This document shows, one piece after another, positions 6,812 to 14,254 of a stretch of 19,402 nt of DNA. Each line of letters starts with the position of its first letter. The first letter of the stretch is position 1. Position numbers and translations under genes: made by a program. The stretch lies in assembly GCA_028290125.1 (NCBI GenBank), contig JAQGKM010000101.1, positions 1-19,402 on the forward strand. The letters run 5' to 3'. This DNA is from Hyphomicrobiales bacterium (lineage in GTDB: Bacteria; Pseudomonadota; Alphaproteobacteria; Rhizobiales; Beijerinckiaceae). A model generated the notes under the pieces. That model was not told the DNA's origin. It searched no databases and saw nothing but the letters and a program-made list of their open reading frames with translations.

Positions 6812-7903
6812 ATGCGCGTCGAAGGCGTCCCGTTCAGGACGATCAGGCCACTGGAATTTGGCGCCGTCGAGATCATCGACCAGACGCTGCTGCCGCATGC
6901 GTTCGAGCGCATCGTGCTGCGCGATGCGGAGGCCGCCGCGCGCGCCATCGCCGACATGCAGGTGCGCGGCGCGCCGTTGATCGGCGTGACCGCCGCCTAT
7001 GGACTTGCGCTCGCGCTGATGCGCGACGAGTCCGACGCAGGACTTGCCGCCGCCATCGACATGCTGGCTGCGACGCGGCCCACCGCCGTCAACTTGCGGT
7101 GGGCGCTGGAGCGGCTGCGGGTGACGCTCGCGCCGCTGCAAGCGGGCGAGCGTGCGCAGGCGGCGTGGCGCCTGGCGGGCGAACTTGCGGAAGAGGACGT
7201 CGCGGTCTGTTCGGCCATCGGCGACCACGGCCTGAGCCTGATCCGAGAGATCGCCGCGCGCAAGGGCGACGCGCCGGTCAACATTCTCACGCATTGCAAT
7301 GCCGGCTGGCTCGCGACTGTCGACTGGGGCACCGCGACGGCGCCGATCTACAAGGCGCATGACGCGGGCATTCGCGTCGACGTCTATGTCGACGAGACGC
7401 GGCCGCGCAACCAGGGCGCCTCGCTGACCGCATGGGAGCTCGGCCACCATGGCGTCGCGCATACGATCGTCGTCGACAATGTCGGCGGGCATCTGATGCA
7501 GCACGGCATGATCGATCTGGTGATCGTCGGCACCGATCGCACCACCGCGCGCGGCGACGTCTGCAACAAGATCGGCACCTATCTGAAAGCGCTTGCGGCC
7601 TATGACAACGACGTGCCGTTCTTCGTCGCGGCGCCGTCGTCCTCGATCGATTTCGCGATCGAAGACGGGTTGCGCGAAATCGAGATCGAGCAGCGCGGCC
7701 AGCGCGAGGTGACGCATATGAGCGGGCTGACCGAGGCCGGGCATTTGGAAACAGTCCGCATCACGCCCGAGGGCAGCCACGCGCTGAACTACGCCTTCGA
7801 CGTGACACCGGCGCGGCTAGTGACCGGGCTGATCACCGAACGCGGGATCGTCGAAGCAAGCCCGCAGGCGCTCGCGCGAGCTTTTCCGGAGCGGGTGGTG
7901 TAA
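6812..7903 (+). CDS. mtnA: S-methyl-5-thioribose-1-phosphate isomerase
   Basis: This 363-aa protein matches MtnA, the eIF2B-related isomerase that turns 5-methylthioribose-1-phosphate into 5-methylthioribulose-1-phosphate during recovery of methylthioadenosine. Cys162 in THCNAGWLAT and Asp242 in VGTDRTTARGDVCNKIGTY occupy the catalytic Cys and Asp positions of the family (Cys160/Asp240 in the Bacillus enzyme). VRGAPLIGVTAAYG near residue 52 and DETRPRNQGASLTAWEL are further signatures. The start follows GGGGAGACAGAC. No other methionine-salvage gene adjoins it. It diverges from the Mo-hydroxylase operon over 129 bp, in which I see only weak promoter-like matches and no recognisable riboswitch. 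Confidence 0.95.
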   Translation: MRVEGVPFRTIRPLEFGAVEIIDQTLLPHAFERIVLRDAEAAARAIADMQVRGAPLIGVTAAYGLALALMRDESDAGLAAAIDMLAATRPTAVNLRWALERLRVTLAPLQAGERAQAAWRLAGELAEEDVAVCSAIGDHGLSLIREIAARKGDAPVNILTHCNAGWLATVDWGTATAPIYKAHDAGIRVDVYVDETRPRNQGASLTAWELGHHGVAHTIVVDNVGGHLMQHGMIDLVIVGTDRTTARGDVCNKIGTYLKALAAYDNDVPFFVAAPSSSIDFAIEDGLREIEIEQRGQREVTHMSGLTEAGHLETVRITPEGSHALNYAFDVTPARLVTGLITERGIVEASPQALARAFPERVV

Positions 7904-7924
7904 GCAGCGGCTCACCCGTGGCCA

Positions 7925-8000
7925 CTGGATTGCGTCGCTGCGCTCGCATTGACGGTGCTGGTTGAGGCGTCGTCATTGCGAGCAGAGCGAAGCAATCCAG
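7925..8000. repeat. CATTGCGAG/CAATCCAG palindromic repeat element (copy B, everted arms)
   Basis: The arm CTGGATTGCGTCGCTGCG to GACG (7925-7954) is followed 16 bp later by the complementary arm CGTCATTGCGAGC to GCAATCCAG (7971-8000). The arms are the same as in copies A and C, but their order is reversed: CTGG is outermost on the left and CCAG outermost on the right. The element lies in the 253-bp gap after mtnA, and apparent ORFs here are translations of the repeat. Confidence 0.75.
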
Positions 8001-8009
8001 GCACGGCTG

Positions 8010-8027
8010 GTCGCAGGCGCCTGCGAC
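8010..8027. repeat. 18-bp perfect palindrome
   Basis: GTCGCAGGCGCCTGCGAC is its own reverse complement with no spacer. It sits just after repeat copy B and 130 bp before the DUF2177 gene. It could be part of the repeat array, a terminator stem for mtnA, or a protein-binding site. Nothing in the sequence decides between these. Confidence 0.5.
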
Positions 8028-8156
8028 AAAGGCCTGCGGAGGCCCCCCGCTCGGCTGCGCCGGGTCGCCCTCGCTACGACGAGGTAAATCCAGTCCCGCT
8101 GGCCCTGCGTACCCCCTAGGTCGCCAACTCGCGCGGCCACACTGCAAGGCGTCGTC

Positions 8157-8558
8157 ATGATCCGTTACCTGCTGACCTATGGCGCAACGCTGGTTGCGTT
8201 TCTGGCTTTCGATTTCGTCTGGCTCGGCTTCATTGCGACGCGTTTCTACCGGGAGCAGCTCGGGCCCATGATGCTCGAGAAGCCTCTTCTCGGCGTGGCT
8301 TTCGCCTTTTATGCGATCTATGCGATCGGCATTGTGGTCCTCGCCGTCCTGCCGGGCCTGCGCGAGGAAAACTGGCGCACCGCCGCCATGCTGGGCGCCC
8401 TGCTGGGCCTCGTGGCCTACGGCACCTACGACCTCACCAACTTTTCGACGCTGAAGGGTTGGCCGATCATGATGACCTTCGTCGACATGGCGTGGGGCAC
8501 GGTGCTGACCGCCATCGCGGCGACCGCCGGCTATTTCGCGGCCTCGCTCCTGAAATGA
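8157..8558 (+). CDS. DUF2177 family four-helix membrane protein
   Basis: This 133-aa protein has four predicted transmembrane segments (about 7-27, 45-66, 76-96, 108-130). It carries the DUF2177 landmarks FDFVWLGFIA, FYAIYAIG, GLVAYGTYDLTN and FVDMAWG, with acidic residues within or next to the helices. The function of the family is unknown. The start is preceded only by a weak AAGG. Its TGA stop is immediately followed by the TCA that forms the stop of the opposite gene, so the two are tail-to-tail with no gap. Confidence 0.85.
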   Translation: MIRYLLTYGATLVAFLAFDFVWLGFIATRFYREQLGPMMLEKPLLGVAFAFYAIYAIGIVVLAVLPGLREENWRTAAMLGALLGLVAYGTYDLTNFSTLKGWPIMMTFVDMAWGTVLTAIAATAGYFAASLLK

Positions 8559-9035
8559 TCAGAAGCTGCCCATCGGGCGCCAGTCGAGCAGCGCCTTGAT
8601 GCGCTTATCGAGACCCTCGCGGACGCCGCGGTAAGCCTCCAGCATCGTCTCGCGCGTGCCCTGCACGGCGGTCGGGTCGAGCGTCGGCCAGTAGATGACG
8701 TCGACCGCCATCGTGCGCGTGAATTCGAGCGCGCGGTGATGGGCTTCGGGCGACAGCGTGATGATCAGGTCGAAGCTCGAGTCTTCGAGGTCTTCGAACG
8801 TGTGCGGCTTGTGGCGGCTCATGTCGATGCCGATCTCGTCCATCGTCGCCACGGCGAATCCGTCGAGCTCGCCCTGCCGCACGCCTGCCGAAGCGAAATA
8901 GATTTCGCGTCCGAAGAGATGGCGGGCGATTCCCTCCGCCATCGGCGAGCGGATGGCGTTCATCGAGCAGGCGAAGAGGACGGACTGCGGGCGCTTTTCG
9001 AGTTTGTCGAGCGCGCCGGGCGCCTCTTCCAACAT
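8559..9035 (-). CDS. Low-molecular-weight protein tyrosine phosphatase / ArsC-like protein
   Basis: This 158-aa protein has the LMW-PTP fold signature: the P-loop VLFACSMNAIRSPMAEG with nucleophile Cys23 and Arg29 (C-x5-R-S), and a late Asp-Pro (Asp120-Pro121) at the general-acid position. The same fold is used by thioredoxin-linked arsenate reductases, so substrate specificity is open. Its place in an alphaproteobacterial housekeeping block argues for a phosphatase-like role rather than arsenic resistance. The start at 9035 lies 5 bp after the UPF0262 stop, with AAGGG just inside that gene. An in-frame start at 9104 would overlap UPF0262 by about 60 bp and adds no conserved residues. Confidence 0.85.
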   Translation of the reverse strand: MLEEAPGALDKLEKRPQSVLFACSMNAIRSPMAEGIARHLFGREIYFASAGVRQGELDGFAVATMDEIGIDMSRHKPHTFEDLEDSSFDLIITLSPEAHHRALEFTRTMAVDVIYWPTLDPTAVQGTRETMLEAYRGVREGLDKRIKALLDWRPMGSF

Positions 9036-9040
9036 GCGGG

Positions 9041-9529
9041 TCAGCCCTTCCAGTGCAGGGCCGTGACGAGCGTGAAGATGCGCCGCGCCGTGTCGAAATC
9101 GCAATCGATCTTGCCGTCGAGCCGTTCGGCCAGCAGCTTGGCGCCATCGTTGTGCAGGCCGCGGCGGCCCATGTCGATGGCTTCGATCTGCGAGGGCGTC
9201 GCGGTGCGGATCGCGGCGTAATAGCTTTCGCAGACCTGGAAGTAATCCTTCAGGATGCGGCGGAACGGAGTCAGCGACAGGATGTGGGTCATCACCTGCG
9301 CGCCGCCCGTTTCGCGAATGTCGAAGGCGAGCTTGGAATCGTGCAGCGCGATCATCAACTCGTAGGGGCCGCCCTCATGGCCCGGCACGCCGAAGTTGTT
9401 GGACTCGCACAGATCGTAGATCGCGATCGCCCGCTCGTGCTCCTGATCGGGATTGCCGCGGCCGATGGATTTGTCATCCAGCGTCACCGCGACGAGCCGT
9501 TTGGTTTCAGCAGCGGGAGTTTCGTGCAT
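9041..9529 (-). CDS. UPF0262 family protein
   Basis: This 162-aa cytoplasmic protein is of the alphaproteobacterial UPF0262 family, which has no known function. Recognisable stretches are LDDKSIGRGNPDQEHERAIA, HDSKLAFDIRE, LTPFRRILKDYFQVCESYY and the basic/acidic C-terminal region ending TLVTALHWKG. It starts 3 bp after the hisD stop, with GGATAAGG spanning that stop as ribosome binding site. The LMW-PTP gene follows at once, so the three are almost certainly one transcript. Confidence 0.88.
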   Translation of the reverse strand: MHETPAAETKRLVAVTLDDKSIGRGNPDQEHERAIAIYDLCESNNFGVPGHEGGPYELMIALHDSKLAFDIRETGGAQVMTHILSLTPFRRILKDYFQVCESYYAAIRTATPSQIEAIDMGRRGLHNDGAKLLAERLDGKIDCDFDTARRIFTLVTALHWKG

Positions 9530-9532
9530 GCC

Positions 9533-10828
9533 TTATCCGAGGTTGAGGCGAATGGAGACGGAGCGCGCATGCGCGTGCAGGCCCTCGGCTTCGCCGAGCG
9601 CAATGGCCGCGGGCCCGAGCGCGCGCAACGACTCCGCGCTGCACTTCAGGAGCGAGGTGCGCTTGACGAAATCGTTGACGCCGAGCCCCGATGAGAAGCG
9701 CGCAGAACGCGCCGTCGGCAGCACGTGGTTCGAGCCGCCGACATAATCGCCGATCGCTTCGGGCGTATGGCCGCCGATGAAGATGGCGCCCGCATTGGTG
9801 ATGCGGTTGGTGAGTTCGTCGGCATCGGCCGAAATGATTTCGAGATGCTCCGGCGCTAGCCGGTCCACCAGCGGGATGGATTCGGCGAGCGAGGGCACGT
9901 TGATGATGGCGCCGTAATCCTTCCAGCTCGCGGTCGCGATGGCGCGGCGCGGCAGCGTCGTGAGCTGGCTCTCGACGCTCGCGGCGACCGCCTCGCCGAG
10001 CGCGACGTCGCTCGTCACGAGGATCGATTGCGCGGCCGTGTCATGTTCCGCCTGCGCCAGAAGGTCGGCTGCGATCCAGTCCGGGTTGGCGGTCGAATCC
10101 GCCATGACCACGACCTCGGACGGGCCCGCGATCATGTCGATGCCGACGGTGCCGAACACGCGGCGCTTGGCGGCGGCGACGAACGCGTTGCCGGGTCCGA
10201 CGATCTTCGCCACCGGGGCGATCGTCTGCGTGCCATAGGCGAGCGCCGCCACGGCCTGTGCGCCGCCGATGCGGTAGATCTCGTCGACGCCCGCGAGTTT
10301 TGCGGCCGCCAGCACCAGCGGGTTCAGCACGCCGTCGGGAGTCGGCACCACCATGACGACGCGGCCCACGCCCGCGACCTTCGCGGGCGCGGCGTTCATC
10401 AGCACGGAGGACGGATAGCTCGCCGTGCCGCCCGGCACATAGAGCCCGACCGACTGGATCGCCGTCCAGCGCCAGCCGAGTTCGACGCCGAGCGCATCGG
10501 TGAAGCGGTTGTCCTGCGGCTTCTGCTTTTCGTGATAGGCGACGATGCGGCTGTGCGCCAGGCGCAGCGCCTCGAGCGCGCGCGGTTCGCAGGCGGCGGT
10601 CGCGGCCGCGATCTCTGCCTCGGTGACGCGCAGGCCCGTGGCCGCGAGATCGACGCGGTCGAACTTGCGCGAATAGTCGATCAGCGCCGCGTCGCCGCGC
10701 GCCACGACATCCGCGATGATGTCGCGCACCGCCGTATCGACTTCCTCGGACACTTCCCGCTTCATCGCGAGAAGCTCCTCGAAGCGCGACTTGAAGTCGG
10801 CGCGCGTCATGTCGAGCCGCATGGCCAT
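9533..10828 (-). CDS. hisD: Histidinol dehydrogenase
   Basis: This 431-aa enzyme catalyses the last two oxidations of histidine biosynthesis, L-histidinol to L-histidine with two NAD+. All key residues align with the E. coli enzyme to within one position: zinc ligands Gln259, His262, Asp361 and His420, and the catalytic pair Glu327-His328 in APEHLEI. YVPGGTASYPS and GPSEVVVMAD are further family signatures. The start at 10828 has GGAG about 10 bp upstream; the ATG two codons later is an alternative. It is 42 bp downstream of the DUF2948 gene and 3 bp upstream of UPF0262, the usual alphaproteobacterial arrangement rather than a his operon. Confidence 0.97.
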   Translation of the reverse strand: MAMRLDMTRADFKSRFEELLAMKREVSEEVDTAVRDIIADVVARGDAALIDYSRKFDRVDLAATGLRVTEAEIAAATAACEPRALEALRLAHSRIVAYHEKQKPQDNRFTDALGVELGWRWTAIQSVGLYVPGGTASYPSSVLMNAAPAKVAGVGRVVMVVPTPDGVLNPLVLAAAKLAGVDEIYRIGGAQAVAALAYGTQTIAPVAKIVGPGNAFVAAAKRRVFGTVGIDMIAGPSEVVVMADSTANPDWIAADLLAQAEHDTAAQSILVTSDVALGEAVAASVESQLTTLPRRAIATASWKDYGAIINVPSLAESIPLVDRLAPEHLEIISADADELTNRITNAGAIFIGGHTPEAIGDYVGGSNHVLPTARSARFSSGLGVNDFVKRTSLLKCSAESLRALGPAAIALGEAEGLHAHARSVSIRLNLG

Positions 10829-10870
10829 TTCACTTACACTCCAAACAATCCGCAGGCTGCAGCCTCTGGC

Positions 10871-11356
10871 TTATCCTTCAGCGGGCGCATCATCAATGGC
10901 GTGGCCGGGTTTGTGCCGCGCCGTCCAGCGGACCCCGAGGTCGCGCATCTGGGCGTCTACGCATTCGACATCCAACCTGATCGCTGCGCCGCCTGAAAAA
11001 GTCAGTTCGATGACCCCGGCGGGCGCCTCGGCTTCCTCGAAGGAGACACTGAGGAGGTTCAGGACCATCTGCCGATCCGCCCGGTCGAAGCCCGTGGAGG
11101 CGACCTTGACGACGGAATCGAAATGCAGCCCGGCCCGGCAGCGCTCCTGCCGACCGGCCTCCGCCGCCACCCAGTCGAACCGCGACGCCAGAAGCGCGAA
11201 GCGGCGCTGGGCAGGCACGAAGGCAAGATCGGCGACGCGCACGACGGCGTCCTGCAGGTTGCAGGACATGACCGCCAGATCTTCAGGGTCGAGCGCGATC
11301 AGGCGAAGGGCATCCCCGTCCGCCACGATCTTGCTGCTGTCGACCTGCTGTTCCAT
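10871..11356 (-). CDS. DUF2948 family protein
   Basis: This protein of about 161 aa is recognised by the N-terminal LRLIALDPEDLAVMSCNLQDAVVRVADLAFVPAQRRFALL (residues from about 17, given here as a contiguous landmark only by its key parts: LRLIALD, LQDAVVRV, RFALLASRFDW). The C-terminal half holds LTFSGGAAIRLDVECVDAQMRDLG. The function is unknown, and the gene is conserved between murA and hisD in alphaproteobacteria. I chose the ATG at 11356 because AGGA lies 7 bp upstream and little is lost before the domain. The open frame continues to 11524 with an Arg/Pro-rich stretch lacking family resemblance, and 11377 is an alternative start with a poorly spaced site. Confidence 0.8.
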   Translation of the reverse strand: MEQQVDSSKIVADGDALRLIALDPEDLAVMSCNLQDAVVRVADLAFVPAQRRFALLASRFDWVAAEAGRQERCRAGLHFDSVVKVASTGFDRADRQMVLNLLSVSFEEAEAPAGVIELTFSGGAAIRLDVECVDAQMRDLGVRWTARHKPGHAIDDAPAEG

Positions 11357-11544
11357 CGTACTGTCCTGCTCAGCCATCCTGTTAACGGGAGCGTGACGGG
11401 CAGGCAAGCGGGAGAGGAGTTTTCGGGCGAGCGCGCGAAGGCCGGCGGAAGGTGTCTGGGCAGGCGGCGGCATGGTCTCGGGCATGGTTTGATGTCTCCG
11501 CAAAGACAACGCCTGCCTGGTCATTTACGTTCGATCGGCGCCGC

Positions 11545-11631
11545 CGTCATTGCGAGCGAAGCGAAGCAATCCAGAGGCCGCACGCGTGGCTTCTGGATCG
11601 CGGCGTCGCTTCGCTCCTCGCAATGGCGACG
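11545..11631. repeat. CATTGCGAG/CAATCCAG palindromic repeat element (copy C)
   Basis: The left arm, from CGTCATTGCGAGCG to GCAATCCAG (11545-11574), is a clean 30-mer. The right arm, from CTGGATCGC to CAATGGCGACG (11593-11631), is its imperfect complement. It ends 1 bp before the murA stop codon complement and lies between murA and the DUF2948 gene, so any murA read-through transcript would carry this hairpin. Confidence 0.8.
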
Positions 11632-11632
11632 C

Positions 11633-12928
11633 TTAGCCCGCCTCGCGCAACCGCTCGACATCCGCGCCGCACGCCACCAGCTTTTCTTCCAGCCGTTCAA
11701 ACCCGCGGTCGAGGTGGTAGACGCGGTGGACCAGCGTTTCGCCTTCCGCCGCCAGCGCGGCGATGACCAGCGAGACCGAAGCGCGCAGGTCTGTCGCCAT
11801 CACGGGCGCGCCCTTCAGCACCGGGCGGCCTTCCACGATGGCGGCGTCGCCCTCAAGGCGGATGCGGGCGCCAAGGCGCGCGAGCTCCTGCACGTGCATG
11901 AAGCGGTTTTCAAAAATCGTTTCGGTGATGCGCGACGTGCCTTCGGCGCGCGTCATCAGCGCCATGAACTGCGCCTGCAGGTCGGTCGGGAAGCCCGGAA
12001 ACGGCGCCGTGGTGATGTCGACTGGATTGATGGCGCCGCCGTTGCGCGACACGCGCAGGCCCTTCGGCGTCTCCTCGATCCTGGCGCCCGTCTGGCGCAA
12101 CACGTCGAGCGCCACCGGCAGCAGCGCCTCCGTGGCGCCTTCCAGCAGGACGTCGCCGCCCGTCATCGCCACCGCGCAAGCATAGGTGCCGGCCTCGATG
12201 CGATCCGGCAGGACGGTGTGGCGGGCGCCTTGCAGCGAGCCCACGCCCTCGATCTCGATCCGCGACGTGCCCGCGCCCTTGATCTTCGCGCCCATCTTCA
12301 CGAGGCAATCGGCGAGATCCACCACCTCGGGCTCGCGGGCGGCGTTCTTGATCAACGTCGAGCCATGCGCCAGCGAGGCTGCCATCAGCGCCGTGTGGGT
12401 GCCGCCGACCGTGACTTTCGCAAAATCAATCTCGCCGCCGCGGAGGCCGCGACGCGCCTTGGCGAGCACGTAGCCGCTGTCGATCTCGATCTCGGCGCCG
12501 AGCTTTTCGAGAACCATGAGCAGCAGGTCGACCGGCCGCGTGCCGATCGCGCAGCCGCCCGGAAGGGAGACCTTCGCCTCGCCCATGCGCGCCAGCAGCG
12601 GCGCGATGACCCAGAAGCTCGCCCGCAAGCGCGACACGAGTTCATACGGCGCCGTGGTGTCGACGATGTCGGCGGCGTGAAACTGGATGGTCTGGCCGGC
12701 ATAGGGCGCGTCACCGATGCGCTTGCCCTCGATGCGGTAATCGACGCCGTGATTGCCCAGGATTCGCATGAGCTGGCTGACATCGGCGAGGCGCGGCACG
12801 TTTTCGAGCGTCAGCGTCTCGGCGGTAAGCAGCGAGGCGATCATCAGCGGCAGGGCGGCGTTCTTGGCGCCGGAGACCGGGATCAGGCCATTCAGCGGGT
12901 TGCCGCCGACGATGCGAATGCGATCCAT
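11633..12928 (-). CDS. murA: UDP-N-acetylglucosamine 1-carboxyvinyltransferase
   Basis: This 431-aa EPSP-synthase-fold enzyme performs the first committed step of peptidoglycan synthesis, transferring enolpyruvate from PEP to UDP-GlcNAc. Lys22-Asn23 (SGAKNA) are in place, and Cys126 in LPGGCAIGTRPVD is the catalytic cysteine that fosfomycin alkylates in the family, so no natural Cys-to-Asp change is present. TDLQAQFMAL and the C-terminal DRGFERLEEKL are further landmarks. The start at 12928 has GAGAGG about 5 bp upstream; the ATG four codons earlier has no ribosome binding site. It is on the same strand as the downstream DUF2948-hisD-UPF0262 genes, but a palindromic repeat intervenes. Confidence 0.96.
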   Translation of the reverse strand: MDRIRIVGGNPLNGLIPVSGAKNAALPLMIASLLTAETLTLENVPRLADVSQLMRILGNHGVDYRIEGKRIGDAPYAGQTIQFHAADIVDTTAPYELVSRLRASFWVIAPLLARMGEAKVSLPGGCAIGTRPVDLLLMVLEKLGAEIEIDSGYVLAKARRGLRGGEIDFAKVTVGGTHTALMAASLAHGSTLIKNAAREPEVVDLADCLVKMGAKIKGAGTSRIEIEGVGSLQGARHTVLPDRIEAGTYACAVAMTGGDVLLEGATEALLPVALDVLRQTGARIEETPKGLRVSRNGGAINPVDITTAPFPGFPTDLQAQFMALMTRAEGTSRITETIFENRFMHVQELARLGARIRLEGDAAIVEGRPVLKGAPVMATDLRASVSLVIAALAAEGETLVHRVYHLDRGFERLEEKLVACGADVERLREAG

Positions 12929-13043
12929 CTCACCTCTCATACGGCCGAACCGGCCGGAAAAACCCTGTTTGCGTCAGGTCTTGCGTCCGAACGTGGCGGC
13001 AAGAGGGCGCGCCCCGCGTCATCCACAGGCAGCCGCGCCCGCG

Positions 13044-13217
13044 TCAGGCGTCGTCGTCGCCGCCCGTCTTGGGAGCGGACTCGGCCGCGGTCGTCGCCCG
13101 GCCCCGCGCCTGCGCCTTGCGGCGCTGCAGATTGGCCCGCAGGGCCGCGGCGAGCCGCGCCTTCTCGGCCGCCTTGGCCCGCTCAACCTGCTTTGCGTGC
13201 GAATCGCTGTCAGACAT
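13044..13217 (-). CDS. Small basic/charged protein upstream of murA (57 aa)
   Basis: An open frame of 57 codons starts MSDSDSHAKQVERAKAAEK and continues with an Ala/Arg/Lys-rich helix (LAAALRANLQRRKAQARGRA) and a short acidic tail (GGDDDA). Codon third positions are nearly all G or C, as in the neighbouring genes. Short proteins with the LRANL-RRKAQAR pattern are familiar as hypothetical proteins beside murA in alphaproteobacteria. The ribosome binding site is poor (ACAGG touching the ATG). It is on the murA strand, 115 bp upstream, and probably co-transcribed. The function is unknown; the composition suggests one amphipathic helix, possibly nucleic-acid or membrane associated. Confidence 0.65.
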   Translation of the reverse strand: MSDSDSHAKQVERAKAAEKARLAAALRANLQRRKAQARGRATTAAESAPKTGGDDDA

Positions 13218-13441
13218 CCTGTCGCCCGGCGCTCAGGCCGGCAAGCCGCCGGCAGGTCCGCGTCTTAAGCGCAATGGTTTGCCCGGGCAAGGCTGCGGCG
13301 GCGCGGCTGCCGGGCGGCGCGGAAAAGACTGGCGCCTACAGGTGAATTTCCGCACGAGCCTGCTTGCCATGCCTATCCCCCTATGGCACAAGGCGCCCAC
13401 CGCGACAGCGCAACCCTCACCTTCGCGCGTCGGCCAAAAAT

Positions 13442-13516
<75 letters not shown>

Positions 13517-13697
13517 TCAATTCAAATGACTCGTACGAGATAGGGCTAGCTTCTCTTCGAGAGCGCCCAAGATACTGACCGGGAAATCAGCGATCCGAAT
13601 ACGATTCCCGAGATCCAAGTCACGCAAGCGGAACGTGTAGACCGGCCGAGAATCGGTGGAGCATGTTCCCAGTGGTTCATCCGCCTTCCAAGCGAGC

Positions 13698-14213
13698 TTA
13701 ACGCAAGACAGTCACGAAGGCCCCGACGTCGATCCGGTCGTAGAGGTCGATCACATCGACATTCGACATCCGGATGCAGCCGTAGGACACCCGGCCGCCG
13801 ATGGACTCGGGCGCATTGGTGCCATGGATCGCGTAGAGTCCGCCCGTCAACGTCATTGCGGCCGCTCCCATGGGATTGCGGGGCGACCCGCTTGGAATAA
13901 GGTCCGGCAGGTCCGGATTGTCGCGGCGGATCTCCGGCGGAGGACTCCAGTTGGGACGAATGTATTTTCCTTCGATCCGGGACGTGCCTGACCATTGCCG
14001 CCCCGCCCGGCCGACGCCCACGACATAGCGCAGGGCCCAACCCGGACGCACGACAAGATAGAGCCGACGCTCCGACGTGCTGACGACGATCGTATTCGTC
14101 GCCGCAGCCGCGTCGAATGCGACGAGATCGGCGGCCCCGCATCGAAGGTCGAAGACCAATAAGGCAGGGACGATCGCCGCCGTCGTGGACACTAACCGGG
14201 TCATTGTACGCAT
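13698..14213 (-). CDS. L,D-transpeptidase (YkuD domain), exported
   Basis: This 171-aa protein has a hydrophobic N-terminal leader (about 4-28) followed by a YkuD catalytic domain. The signature IHGTNAPESIGGRVSYGCIRM places His130 and the nucleophile Cys146 (S-x-G-C-x-R) as expected for enzymes that form 3-3 peptidoglycan cross-links or attach proteins to meso-diaminopimelate in the periplasm. No SH3 or peptidoglycan-binding domain is attached. The start has no strong ribosome binding site, and an ATG three codons later is an alternative. It follows the autotransporter gene by 41 bp on the same strand, so the two are likely one transcript. Confidence 0.88.
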   Translation of the reverse strand: MRTMTRLVSTTAAIVPALLVFDLRCGAADLVAFDAAAATNTIVVSTSERRLYLVVRPGWALRYVVGVGRAGRQWSGTSRIEGKYIRPNWSPPPEIRRDNPDLPDLIPSGSPRNPMGAAAMTLTGGLYAIHGTNAPESIGGRVSYGCIRMSNVDVIDLYDRIDVGAFVTVLR

Positions 14214-14254
14214 GGAACGCTGAACTCACACGACGGCGGGCGAACAGCCCCCAA

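Noticed and set aside
7833..8147. Minus-strand frame between mtnA and the DUF2177 gene
   Set aside because: Its peptide includes the LDCFALLAMT-type string that results from translating the palindromic repeat; it is repeat-derived, not a gene.
8559..9035. Arsenic-resistance arsenate reductase
   Set aside because: The C-x5-R-S loop is shared by LMW phosphatases and ArsC, but no ars genes adjoin and the hisD-UPF0262 context is housekeeping, so arsenic resistance is not claimed.
11357..11524. N-terminal extension of the DUF2948 protein
   Set aside because: The open frame extends upstream, but the added residues are low-complexity, lack family match, and a well-spaced ribosome binding site precedes the shorter start.
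11123..13345. 740-codon open frame on the plus strand
   Set aside because: It lies antisense to DUF2948, murA and the small upstream gene, is rich in Arg/His/Ala without any domain, and is explained by GC-rich antisense frames of real genes.
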